NCBI GenBank assembly: GCA_000711775.1
Contig: ARYC01000277.1
Span: 1 to 64,000 of the forward strand
Direction: 5' to 3'
DNA from: Oxytricha trifallax
Taxonomy: Eukaryota; Ciliophora; Spirotrichea; Sporadotrichida; Oxytrichidae
Length of the DNA: 64,000 nt
Shown: piece by piece, positions 12,491 through 24,016 of the stretch
Numbering within the stretch: position 1 is the first letter of the stretch
How the letters are laid out: every line of letters begins with the position of its first letter
The notes under the pieces: model-generated
What the model was told of the DNA's origin: nothing
Database searches by the model: none
What the model saw: only the letters and a program-made list of their open reading frames with translations
Program-made: the position numbers and the translations under genes

Positions 12491-14127
12491 TAAAAAGTAT
12501 TAATATAATTATGCCACTTAAATGCTCGAGGATTCCAAGCCTCAGTTTAATTTTATCTAATTATTTAAACATGCTTATTAACAATATTTCTATTAATCTA
12601 TATTTCAACTAAGTCTAGCATCTACGTACAATCTAGTAATGTTGAGTATTTACGTTAAATATTTGTCATAATTTCCTTCTTATACTATTGTTTGACTTAA
12701 TCAAAATATTCTTCTATACTATTGAACTCAGAGTAGTATGGAGCATTCAATAAACAAGTCCAAACAAAAGTCTGAATATATGATTATTCTACTCTACTAT
12801 GATGTGACCTATGATGTGACCTTAAGTTATACAAAAATATTACAACATCACCACTTTTATTATAAATTTGCAAATACTCTAATAACGCGGCAAAATCGAC
12901 TATCTTGATTTAATAGGTTTTGATTTAGTAACCCTCCAGTTAATCCTCGAAGAGGATCACTACAATCGCCATCAGAGTGTTGAGCTTTATACCTTCTTTT
13001 TTTTTAATTTATTTTGCTTTTTGAGAGCCCGAATCCTTTGGGAAATATGATATGCCTTAAATATCACTTCATCTATTTATATTAACCTTCTTCCCATACT
13101 TTATATATCCTATTAGTTGTTGAAACTTTAAATATTTAATTAAAGAATTTGCTGCTTCTTTTATTCAGAAAAATTTCATTTTATTTATAGTGATAGGCAA
13201 GCTTTGTCACAGTAATAGTAGATTTAGTGTTCTATCTATGAAATATTATTGTTCAGTCTAGCAATGAGTATCCCTTCCAAGTATCAAGTGTTTCTTCAGT
13301 ATTTCCTTTTTAAGTCAAAAAGAGCTTCTAATCTCTGGTTATTTTAACCATTAATGGATTCCTTAATTTATAGCATATCATGTTATCTCGAAAGCATTAT
13401 TTGCACACTTTATTAACTTAAGAATTTGAGACACCCAGCAGATTTGAGATTCAGAGCAGCTATACAAGTATTTTTTTAAAACTAAGGTTTAAGCTTCCAT
13501 ATCTTAATAAAATAATGTACTCATCAACATGATAGTACATTTATAAAGCTGATTTGCTAGACATTTATCTTTTGTGACTTTATATATATTTATTAATAAA
13601 TTAACGAATTAAAATTAATCACATTAATTGTTATAAGTAATCGAGATGTTTGAATAAATTTTAATGAATATTTTAAGCACTTTAGAGAAATTATTAATTT
13701 AAATATGTGGGTGATAAAATTAATTGATAATTTTAAATAAATTATAGATATTGATATATTTAAAATGGATTTTTGCTTACTTAAAAGAAAATTAATATCA
13801 AATGACTAAAATATATTTTATATTCATCTAGATTGTGAGGATCTATGTCGATCATCAAAAGAAAACTTAGGCATTATAAAGATATTCTCATCATTATTAG
13901 CTTAGATACTCATTGACTTTATAAAAACTTAAAAGTATCCTATAATTCGGTAAAGTTAACATGAGAAAAAACCCATTTATATGAAACTTTCTATTTCGAA
14001 CAGAGAACAATCTAAATCATCTTAACAATAAAAAATTAAACTATTCTAATTGATGATCCTTAACTTAAAACTTACAATATTCATTCAATTAAACATTTTG
14101 TTTGGTCTTATAAAGGCTCTAGATTGA
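12491..14127. other. AT-rich stretch between genes
   Basis: No coding segment could be supported. Contains the short duplication TATGATGTGACC at about 12797-12822. The region from about 13850 may hold the degraded leader of the module family described at 14150-16850. Confidence 0.5.
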
Positions 14128-15557
14128 ATACTTTTATACTATATTAGTTTTATTTTTTGGCGTACTTTCAAAACTTTAAATCGAGTTTATCGAGATGTTC
14201 CTGACTAGTGCCTGAATCCACGATTGATAAGAAGTAGTTTTAACTTAAGAAATAATTCCCAATTAATTTTAATGGAATTTGAAATAAGATTTAAGAAATA
14301 TTCAAATATGCTACCATTAAAAAGTTAGATGTTTAAAAATCTGCGACAAAATTATGTTATTTAAGAGAATTATTATAAAATAGTATTGTTTTTAGACCTT
14401 GAACTATTTAAAAGATGTTCGATTATTAAATTAGAAAGTTAATTGGTAAAAGAGATACCAATCTTTCCTGGGAGATTTTAATAAAGTTTATCTACTGCAC
14501 TAAGGCCTGCAGAGGGTAGGTAGAGGTTTCACCGTATTAGGAGCTAGATTGAGGGGTTGAATTTGCCGGGGGAAGTTTCCTGCCCCAACATTAAATATTA
14601 TAATTTTTAGCAATAATATTAGGGACGTATTAATCCCAATATAAATTACCATAACTGTATTCTAACAGCATTAAATAATATATAATTTTCAAGGAATATT
14701 TTTATTTTTTGTTAAATTATTTATTGAAAACAATGTCAAGCGAATTGCGTTTAGTTAGTAATTAATGTGATTTTCAGTAAAAATTTGAATTTTTTTTCAA
14801 GGCAAAATGATATTGGATTCTAAATTACAAATAACTATATCCTTTTTTATGATAAAGATTTTAAAAATTTTATATAATTACATATTTTTATGTAAGGAGC
14901 AGGAAACTTCTCCCCTTTGGTATATATAAAATTTAGGGGTATGAAACTTCCCTCCCCAATTTGGCAGCTTTACACGACTCGAGTGAGCTTGGGTCATAGG
15001 ATTTTCCTGTAATCAATGAGCTACCTGGCGTGAATTCAGTTTCCTTGGTAATAATGTGCTGGATTAAGGTGGTGCTCAGCCTTCAAAAGTAAGAAGACGA
15101 AAACAAAGAAGCCAAAGATATAGATTTTCCACCCACACCAAGTTGGGTTAACAAGGCTATCACAGCAAAAATAAATACAGAGACTACTATTCAGAAGCAG
15201 TTAAATCTGGTAAAAGTTCTCACCAACCCCTTTTAATTTGTTACATTAAGCGGATCTCTGCTTGCTTTGTGGGGAATACTCCTCGTTAACAAGGCTCTTA
15301 TTTCGATTGAATCTATGCAACAGAATAAAGTGTTAAGATGGTTTTCAAAATATTTTTATTTAATTACTAAATCATCACAGATTGCCACATCAATTCAATC
15401 AGATACATCTAGTCACGACTAAGATTAATGCTTTGATTTTTGTATTAAACAGTGGATTTAATAAATTTATATTTAAGATTACTCATTACTCAAAAGGCTT
15501 TAAGACATAATTAAATATATTATTTTGTTAGTTAGTGGATCTGAAATACGATAATGA
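14128..15557 (+). CDS. Open gene segment split by an IES (two MDSs); membrane-anchored protein of unknown function
   Basis: From 14128 the frame is open to 14565 and resumes at 14958 in the same phase. Joining at the AATTTG repeat gives an uninterrupted frame of about 344 codons with TGA only at 15555-15557. Order: the repeated module (TFKTLNRVYRDVPDQCLNP, FEIRFKKYSN), then IVLFLDLELFKRCSIIKLES, PIFPGRFQQSLSTALRPAEG, then after the insert AALHDSSELGSQDFPVINEL, an acidic stretch (KQEDENKEAKDIDFPPTPSW), and one membrane segment (FVTLSGSLLALWGILLV). The last 60 or so codons are AT-rich and the true end could be earlier, since the next module copy begins near 15535. The 5' end is not resolved. 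No family recognised. Confidence 0.65.
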
Positions 15558-16850
15558 AAGTTTGGGTAGGATTAAAATAAATAAAACATAGCTATCTTGT
15601 GGATGTGATACATATATAATAATTAAAAGTTGTTGGGCCACTACAAAACTTAAAATCTTAGATTTGTAGATGATGTTGGTTAATGCTCAAAACCGTGTGA
15701 GAGAAGATATCAACTTTGTTGAGATTTACTAATAAAATCTAACAAAAATCATAGCCGTTCTAAAATAAACTGCTCTAATTTACAATATATATATTTGTGT
15801 AATTACACAACTTCTTTTAGATAACTTCGCTTTAAGCTTAATGACTTTTTTATTCATTTTAAAGGAATTTTTAATCAGATTCAAGAAATCTGCAGCTATT
15901 AGAGATTTATATAGAAGCATGCAAATTCAGTTAATTTACTATATTTTATTAAAATAAAATAGTATTTATACAGTAAATTTAGCACTTTTAATATCATTAC
16001 AACATAATTAAGTTTAAAGATCTTGTAAGTTGAGTGCTGATGAGCACGATAAGGTAGATTTGGGTAAGATTATAATAGAGAATCATAGCTATTCTTGGAT
16101 ATTTAGTTTGGATTGTAAATATTTATAACAATTAGATGTTTTTGACGCACTTCAAAACATTAAACCGAAGATTTGGAGGTGTTCCCGACTTGTGGCTTAT
16201 ACTGCGTTAGAGAAGATTGGCTTCATTCTAATGGATTAATTCCTTAATCATTTTAAAGTAATTCAAATTTAGAAATCTGAAGCAATTAAATAGTTAGATA
16301 TCAATGCATACATGTACGACATTTTCATTATGGATTTTTAAGATCATTTTGTATTCTATATATATTAAGAACCATTTAAAAATTGTACCACATATTTTAT
16401 TTACTGGGTATTATTATTTAAAATATGTGAAATACGATAACTTTGGATTGTGATTGATTTGTATAGAAGAACTTTGCTATCTTGTGGATGTTTGAATGGA
16501 ATGGGATAATCTTATATTATATTAATTTTTTTGGGGGAACTTCTAAACTTAAAATCGAATATTTGATGATGCTACCAACTTCATGCCAAAATTCGAGACT
16601 CAATGTGCTAAAAATTTCTTATCTTACAAAAATTTTCTTTTGAAAGCATAATTAATATGTGGCACATTCATTCTTTTAAATCTAACTTTTTAATGTCTTC
16701 AGATTTCTTAAATCTGATTTCGAATTCCTTTATAATAGATAGGAAATTAGATCTAAAACTATAGCAACTTCTTCTCTCTAGCGGTTTTATGCACTTGTTA
16801 GTAGCACCTCGAAAAACTCGAATAAAAGTTTTTATGTTAACAAAAAACAT
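14150..16850. repeat. Five diverged copies of one coding module, both orientations
   Basis: A segment coding for a pattern like W.tFKTLNRvfrDvPD followed about 35 residues later by kEFEIRFKKSe.ikkLdL recurs. Copy A is 14150-14335 (+, inside the open gene segment), B 15631-15915 (+, with an AT-rich insert between its halves), C 16135-16310 (+), D 16525-16640 (+, 5' half only) and E 16655-16850 (-, NIKTFIRVFRGATNKC then IIKEFEIRFKKSED). A leader resembling ACATAGCTATCTTGTGGATGT precedes B, C and D (15583, 16083, 16475). Spacing on + is about 400-500 bp. Copies other than A and E are frame-broken. Family not recognised. Confidence 0.6.
14560..14965. other. IES with 8-bp direct repeats (pointer-like) and inverted-repeat ends
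   Basis: AATTTGCC at 14560-14567 and AATTTGGC at 14958-14965 flank a 390-bp insert (14568-14957). The first six bases are identical and are the likely pointer. The insert begins GGGGGAAGTTTCCTGCCCCAA and ends with the imperfect reverse complement (CCCC...GAAACTTCCCTCCCC), with an additional inverted copy at 14898-14918 (GCAGGAAACTTCTCCCC). It is AT-rich inside. Excision with one copy of the repeat restores the surrounding reading frame, although 398 bp is not a multiple of three. Structure is that of a MITE-like transposon with 8-bp duplication that now behaves as an IES. Confidence 0.7.
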
Positions 16851-17700
16851 ATGATTTTTTTAAAAAAATAAATAAAATACATTTAAAATGTGAAAATTGT
16901 AAAATAAAAATCTAATGTTGATTATTTAATTATATAGCAGGCACTAATTACAAACACTTTTAGATCAAATTATATTAACATTATGTTATTATTTTGTATT
17001 AACTCCTTCACTATTTATTAAAACATGGAGGCAGTTGAACATATTAATTTAGAGAGTTATTATGTATTTCTGATTTCTATAAATCCAAATCATTTTTAGC
17101 GCAGTGTCTCGAATTGTTTCACACTACTACTCTCAAAGATATCTTTAGGATACCTTCCAAATGGTGAGGAGACATTTCAAGCACTGAGCCATATATTCCT
17201 AGTCATACTGTCATGAAAGACAGTAGTAAAAAGTTTATATAGATAAATATAAAAAATAATATTGAAAAAATACAAGTTTTAGTGAGTTTAAAAATAGATT
17301 GCAAAGCTCAAAGTTTCAATAATTCACCACAAAAACAATTTTCAGGAGATAAAATAATAAAAGTCTAGTTTATTTGAATTAAGAACCTGACTAATTAAAC
17401 CTTCGTTTAAGCAAATTTTAAGCAAAGTATATAGAAATGGCTAAAGTTATGATGAAAATTGGGAGAGAGTTACAAGAGTGTTTGAACAAAACTTAAAATT
17501 TATCAAAAACTTGGTAGATATTATTCAAAAACATATAAAGTTAGTAATACTAAAGAAATCCATTGAGTTTAAATTACCTTAAAAAAGAATTTCTATGATT
17601 AAAAGTCGCTTTATATTTTTAATGTAAATAATCCCATTAAAATACGTCATTTTCTGGCTAGTGGATTAGAAGTAAGTTCTAGATTTAGAATTATAATTGC
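16851..17700. other. AT-rich stretch upstream of the channel remnant
   Basis: No supported coding. A GC-richer patch at 17085-17220 may be a remnant of the neighbouring module family or of the channel's 5' part, but no frame is convincing. Confidence 0.45.
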
Positions 17701-17729
17701 TCTTATCTGATTCCATTTTTATCACATTT

Positions 17730-20700
17730 TATAAACTTCGATATAAATATTTTTATTGTAAGAAATATATGGGTATTTTTAAGTATTCATCCTTTTAATT
17801 ATTTGATAGACTCAGCTAATCTTGTTTTTACGATTACGATACAGAGATCCAAGTTGGCATTGGAATTAAATCCTGAATAGTTTGGGACTCTATTTTTTTT
17901 CACTATAATATTCGCACTTGAATGTGCACTCAAGATAGTGGCATATGGATACGTAATACTCAGGAAGAAATTTCTACGAGTTGGGTGGAATATAATAGAT
18001 TTTGCTGTTGTCATTTCAGGGTCAGTCTTATTTTATGAAAGATGTAAACATTTATAGAATTCCTAAAATATTGCCAGAATCAGTTTGGTTGAATTCCTTA
18101 AGAATATTAAGGGTCTTTAGACATATGAGAAGTATCAATGCTATACCAGATAAGTATAGTTTTATGTCAATTATTAAAATGTTTATTTAGGCTTAAAGAA
18201 ACATGTAACTGCTCTGATATAATTCATTACTGATTTCTTAAATGTCATGATATTCTTACTTTTCATATATCTAGCTCTTTGCCATTTTGTGTAAACACTA
18301 ATACTAAGGAGTCTTATACAACAATTCAGATTAAATCCTCTACCTGAGACCCCCTAATTCAAGGGCAGTTGATACTTCAGTATTAAGAGTTTGCAAAAAA
18401 AGGTCTGGGATTGTGCGCTTGCCCAAATAATGAATACTATGGTAATCCAAGCAAACAAATCATTGACTTAAAATATGAGGTAATTGATTAAGAATTTTTA
18501 ATTAACTATGAAATAACTACTTTCAATAATGTGTGCCCTCCTCTTCTTGGATTGTTCCATATAGCTATTACAGATGTTTGAACACAACTTATGTTTGAAT
18601 TTATGGATGGAGATATAAAATATCTAGTAACTTTTTATTGCATAATGATTGAAGTTGCTGGCTCTTACTTTATGATGAATTTAATTTTGGCAATTATTAT
18701 TCAGGCATTCATCAAAATCTAAAAGAGAGAAATAGACTAAGAAATGACAGAACTTATTCAAAATAAGTTAGATGAGGACATGTAAGTACTGAAAGAAGAA
18801 GAGAATGAAGACTAATTTCAAATTCAAAAGAAAATGCAGAGTAATAATAGTAAGATATTGAAACTGAGCGACTCGTAGATGAAAAGTAAAATTGGGATTA
18901 GGAGCATACTAATATAATCTTCAACTCAATCACCAATTCACAATAAATAAACACTTAACAAAACTATAATTAAATTCGATTTATACTCTTGAAAGAGGAC
19001 TTTAAAACCAAAAGTGAATTATTCCAAAGCTAAACTTAATTTTAATTTACTAAATATTACAAAAGGTAAAAATTAATAGAGAAGATTCTTAGTATTGGAA
19101 TTATCCAAGAGAAGTCTTATTGGATTGAATGATATTTATAAAGATATGCTAGTGGATATGACTGCTGAACATACGAGGAGAACTATCGAAAACATTGCAT
19201 CAGAATAAAAGCAGTGAGGGAGGATACGCCTTAAACTATAGAGGTAGAGGGTGAGAAGAATAAAAATTCAGATTTAAGCTTTTAAGAGCAATGGAAATGA
19301 AAAAAAGCTGTCAATCTACTTCAAAGTAAACTCAAGCAGCAGTTTATTACCCTTAGAGATAACATAGGCAAACTCTCGAAGAAGATTTGATCGAGGACTA
19401 TCGTAAAAAAACTAGTTCTGAATCAGCTAAGAAAATTCCAATAGTTATGCAATCATCGAGTGTTTAGAATTAAGAAACAAAATGTATGAGCTTCTTTTTA
19501 TAAAAGATAACTGAATAAAAACAAAAAAAGAGGGAGACAGTTTATAAGACAAGAATATAGTCCATATAATACAATACTTCAAAAATTATTTTAGCTTTCA
19601 GGAATTTTTATGATAAAAAGCGTGAATTATAGATACCTAAAGAGGAATTCTTTTAATACTTGCTTTAAGAAACCAAAGATTAATACTTTAAAGATAAGTA
19701 GAATCCTAATTAACCAACAAGTTTGAGATAATTGGCAACTTTGCGATTTGGACTTATAATTCAGAGATAGTAGCAAGATTATTCAAAGCCCTACAGAGAC
19801 TTTAAAACTGGACACAGAGGAAAAAGAACAAAATGTTTGAATTAACATTTATTATCTAAAATCAGAACTTATTCTCAGGATTTATTTCTCTTGCAATAGT
19901 AGTAACAACTGGAATTCTATCATTGGATAAGTACCCTGAAGATGCTGAGCTGAATAGCTGATTGGTAAATGTTTATTTTCTTTTAACAGTTACCTTTATT
20001 TCCGAAACTATTATAAAAATAACTGGACTGGAATTAACAACCTATTTCATTGATCCTTTTAACAGTTTTTATTGCCTCATTGTATTATCTAGTGTTATTG
20101 ACTTATTCATATCTTACATTTTAAGTACTTGCAATGGAGAAGAATTTACTGCATTAAGAGCTTTCAGAATCTGAGAATATTTTTAGGCTTCAAAAATCTA
20201 GGAAGATACTGTATGAGCTTTAAAAACCACATGAAGACTTTAAAGGATGTGAGCACTTTTTCAATCCTATTTTTTTTCTTAATTTTTGTTTACTCACTTC
20301 TAGGAATGGAAATGTTTTCTTTTAAAGCTAAATTTAACTCATCTCGGTTAATTTACAAAGAAAATAGAATAGAACCACCTTCAAACTTTAGCAACATTTT
20401 ATAGAATTTGCCACAGTTTTTGTAGTACTTACTAATGATTGTTAGTCAAGTATATACTTTAATTATTATGAAGCAACTGGCAGCATAACATCAACAATTT
20501 TCTTCTTTTCACTTATTATAATTAGGTAAAAATACTTCTAAATCTTTTTCCTTGCTCTTTCACTTGAATATTTTGATGAGTATTCACTAAGCAAGAGATT
20601 AGTTAAAGTTTTAAGAAATTAAAATACTTAGGCAAAAGTTACAAAAATTGAGTTATTCTTAAGCTACATTTAACGATAATTATTTGAATTCTTTAGTTAG

Positions 20701-22330
20701 GAGATTGAGTAAACAAAGAGAAAAAGAAACAAACTAATAAATAGAATCAAAAGTTCAACTGTAAGTATTTTCTAAGGTGCTAGGATAACCCTTTCAGATA
20801 TCACCATACATAGCATAAACGAAATTCTTCAACAATAGTAAAAAAGCTAAATCATTCTACCTAAATCTGTAATTAATAATGATTTGTGCCTTGATAGAAA
20901 ATCTCTTTAAATGCTATTAATACAAAGCAAGTTTCGATAATTCATTTTAGATGTTGTATCAAACAGTAAGCTTTATTAATTTATCATAATAATAATCTCA
21001 ATTTTATCGGTTTAATTGACTTTAAAAAATCCCTTAAATAATCCAAATGGTCAATAGTAATTTGATTTGAATTAAATTGACATTATTACAACTTCAGTAT
21101 TAGCTTGGAAAGTTTTCAAAAAATCTTATCATTTTGCTTAATAATTAATAATCGTCCAAGCTATTTGAAAAATCTCTGGAACATGCTAGACTTTATAATT
21201 ATAATATTCTCAATATTCTCTCTAAATCCACTTGTTGAAAATATTCAGGTTATTAATGTTTTAAGAGTAACAAGGCCTTTAAGATTGATTAGCAGAAATA
21301 GAGGGCAAAAAGTTGCAGTTAAAGCTTTAGCAAATGCAATATCATATAATTCTAATATAATAATCATCACACTCCTGTTTTTCTTGATATTCGGAATCAT
21401 AGCTACAACTTAATTCATAGGCAAGTCCTTTTATTGTAAAACAACTGAAATTTAAAATCCAAATATTTTTATTATTAATTAAAATTGGGAATATATCAAT
21501 GCAAGAGGAGCTTGGATGAATAGCTAATTCGACTTTGATATCATATTAGATTCTGTTTAAACGATGTATTAAATGTCAAGTAACTAAGCCTTGTCCACAG
21601 TTATGTATTCAGGTATTGCAGCAACAGTGATCGATTATGTCATGGTGAACAAGGATGATGTTTATTGGGCATTTTACTGCAACTTTTTCATTTATATGGG
21701 AGGATTTTTCTTACTGAATCTATTCGTCGGTGTTGTGATCTCAACTTTTAACAGAGAAAAAGATAAGAATCGAGGCAAAATATGCTCATAGATAATCAAA
21801 AAGAATGGTTAGACACCAGACTTCTAAGACAGGTATATTTCAAAATCTAAAACCACAGATCCTTCGATGTGTTCATTTTCATATTTATATTTTTTGAGAC
21901 TTGGCATTAACTCTAAAATAGTATTAACAGCAGCGTACCTACACTAAGTCACTGAAATTATCAATTAAATTTTAACAGCAATTTTTGTATTGGAAGCTGT
22001 GATTAAAATTACTGCTTTGGGAAGCTTACTTCAGGAATGGCTGGAACATATATGATTTTGTAATAGTTTTGGGCACTTTTCTAAGTGTGTTTTTGAGAGC
22101 TTTTACATCACATTCATTTTGTGGCGAACTACTAAAATAAGGACTTTTAGATATCAAGAGGGCTTATATTGGTGAAGAAGTCATTAAGTTTAAGTATAGT
22201 GTTTAACACATTATTGGTCTCACTACCCATGCAAATTTTGGAGGACTTTTATTAGCACTCCCTCGAGCAAAGATGACAGAATGACTAGCAATATATGGCT
22301 CAGTGCTTGAATTTTCTCCTCGCCAACAGA
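17730..22330 (+). pseudogene. Four-domain voltage-gated cation channel alpha subunit, decayed
   Basis: Four homologous 6-TM domains can be followed in ciliate code across several frames. Domain I: S2-S3 (FFFTIIFALECALKIVAYG, VGWNIIDFAVVISG), S4 (LRILRVFRHMRSI) near 18100, pore and S6 (FHIAITDV, then LILAIIIQAFIK) at 18520-18715. A long Glu/Lys/Gln-rich linker follows. Domain II: S1-S3 at 19840-20115, S4 (LRAFRI, RIFLGFKNLGRY), S5 (FSILFFFLIFVYSLLGMEMF). Domain III: 20930-21780 with S4 (LRVTRPLRLISRNRG), pore, S6 (GGFFLLNLFVGVVISTFNR). Domain IV: S3 (WNIYDFVIVLGTFL) and S4-S5 (SRGLILVKKSLSLSIV), then signal is lost, so the last pore and S6 are absent. At least eight frame changes or TGA codons; the pore Trp is replaced in domains I-III. 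Such channels conduct Na+ or Ca2+ at the plasma and ciliary membrane. Confidence 0.85.
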
Positions 22331-23652
22331 GGGAAGATATGCTGAAAATAGCTTTGACATTAGTAGTTGAAACAATAATCTTTTTAAATCCCTAAAGAAC
22401 GTCGATCATTCGATAAAACTTTATTATAGAAATAATTATTTTATTTTATTTTTTCATTTCTTATTGAGCACTTTTGTTTTACAAGTGTTGATAATTTTTT
22501 TGCTATTAAAGACTTTAGTTTTTAGAAGTGGTAATTAGATGATATTAACAGTTTTTATAATTTTACTATATGTGTATAAAATTATTTATATTTACTTCTT
22601 TTAATATATTTTTATTTTATTAAGTATTTATAATAGTTTGTCTTTTTCCCTATATCTATATTAATCATATATTAGTATTTGTTCCTACTTTTATTTTTTG
22701 TTCTTTTTTTATTTTATCTTATACATTATTATTTACTCTAAATTCTGAATTTCAAACATCCTATTTTTAATTTCTCTCATTAACCAATCAATTATTTACT
22801 CATGCTTAATATAGGTTTGCTTTTATAATCACAACACTTTAACATGTTTCACTGTAATTTGATTTTTATGGAAGTAGTACTAGAAAGGTTAGAATGACAC
22901 TTTTCCTATAATTTTAGCAGGCAATTCGTTTCAGATTAAATTAAAGTCTTGAAGTTAACATTTGCCCAATATTCTTTCATCATTATATCCAATTTTTATT
23001 TTTATTAATTATAAATGTCTTAATTTAATTATGCTTTTATCTCCATATCTTAAATACTATTTTGTAGAATGAAATATTCTTAAGGTGAAATCTCGAAAAA
23101 TTAATTTATTTTCAATATTAATATACTATTATTGTATTAATATATAACTATATTGAATAAAATACTAATTTATTATTTATTTTATAAATATTTTGTCACT
23201 TATTTATAATTTCATGAACACTTTTTTAACGTTTGTCTTTTTTTACTTCCATAAAATGAAACAAGTAAATTTATATATAATAATATTTCGAGTATATTAG
23301 TTTTTTAAAAAAATTTAAGTATTTATTAAATTAATTATTTAACAATTTTAAATTTTTTTCAAATATTTTTAATTTATTTATGATAATCAATATTTAAAAT
23401 AAATATCAATATACTTTTTTAAATAAATATAGTGTCACCATAATATTTGAATGTATATTATGAATGTGGTTTTCAAGATATATTGTGGAAAAATAATTTC
23501 TTCCTCTATATTTATATATTTTTTTAAGAAATTAAAAATAAATATAATCATTATAAATATCTAATTAATGAATTACATACATAGATAATTAAGTTAAAAC
23601 AAATTATGATAATAATAGGCATAATATTTTATATAATTGAAATATTTATGAA
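22331..23652. other. Very AT-rich stretch downstream of the channel remnant
   Basis: Long T- and A-runs, no coding or repeat structure recognised. Confidence 0.6.
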
Positions 23653-24016
23653 ATTATAGGAATACATTTGATTTAGGAGATATATTAATAATTAATAAAT
23701 AAAAGGTTTAGAATTGGGGTTATTGACTTTGTTAAAACCTAAGCAACATGGTACTTGTTCGATAGACAATTAAATATTGGCTGGACTTTAATCTAGGCGG
23801 TAACCTCTATCGCATCTCTGAAGCGAGAAAACGAGACTTTTTTCTGCTGATTTGTTTATTTGATTTTAATGTTGAATTTAAAGTCCAACTGATTTTTAAT
23901 TGTCTATCAAACAAGTATCACGTTGCCTAGGTTTCAATAAAGTCAATTGCCACGATTTTAAACTTTTAACTTATTAATTATAAATAAATCTCCCAAACCA
24001 AATGTATTCCTATAAT
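23653..24016. mobile_element. Palindromic MITE, older copy (TIR GGAATACATTTG)
   Basis: The ends ATTATAGGAATACATTTG and CAAATGTATTCCTATAAT are inverted copies, and the inverted similarity runs inward for about 165 bp at roughly 80% (for example ACTTGTTCGATAGACAATTA against its complement near 23905). The centre contains CTCTATCGCATCTCTGAAGCG, which matches the centre of the younger element at 36029 (CTTTATCGCATTCCTGGAGCG). No ORF. The target duplication is not resolved because the termini are themselves AT-palindromic. Divergence between arms suggests an old insertion. Confidence 0.8.

Noticed and set aside
17730-22330. Several separate small channel genes instead of one
   Set aside because: Domains I to IV occur in order with the expected linkers, and the breaks are single-base changes within domains, not new starts and stops.
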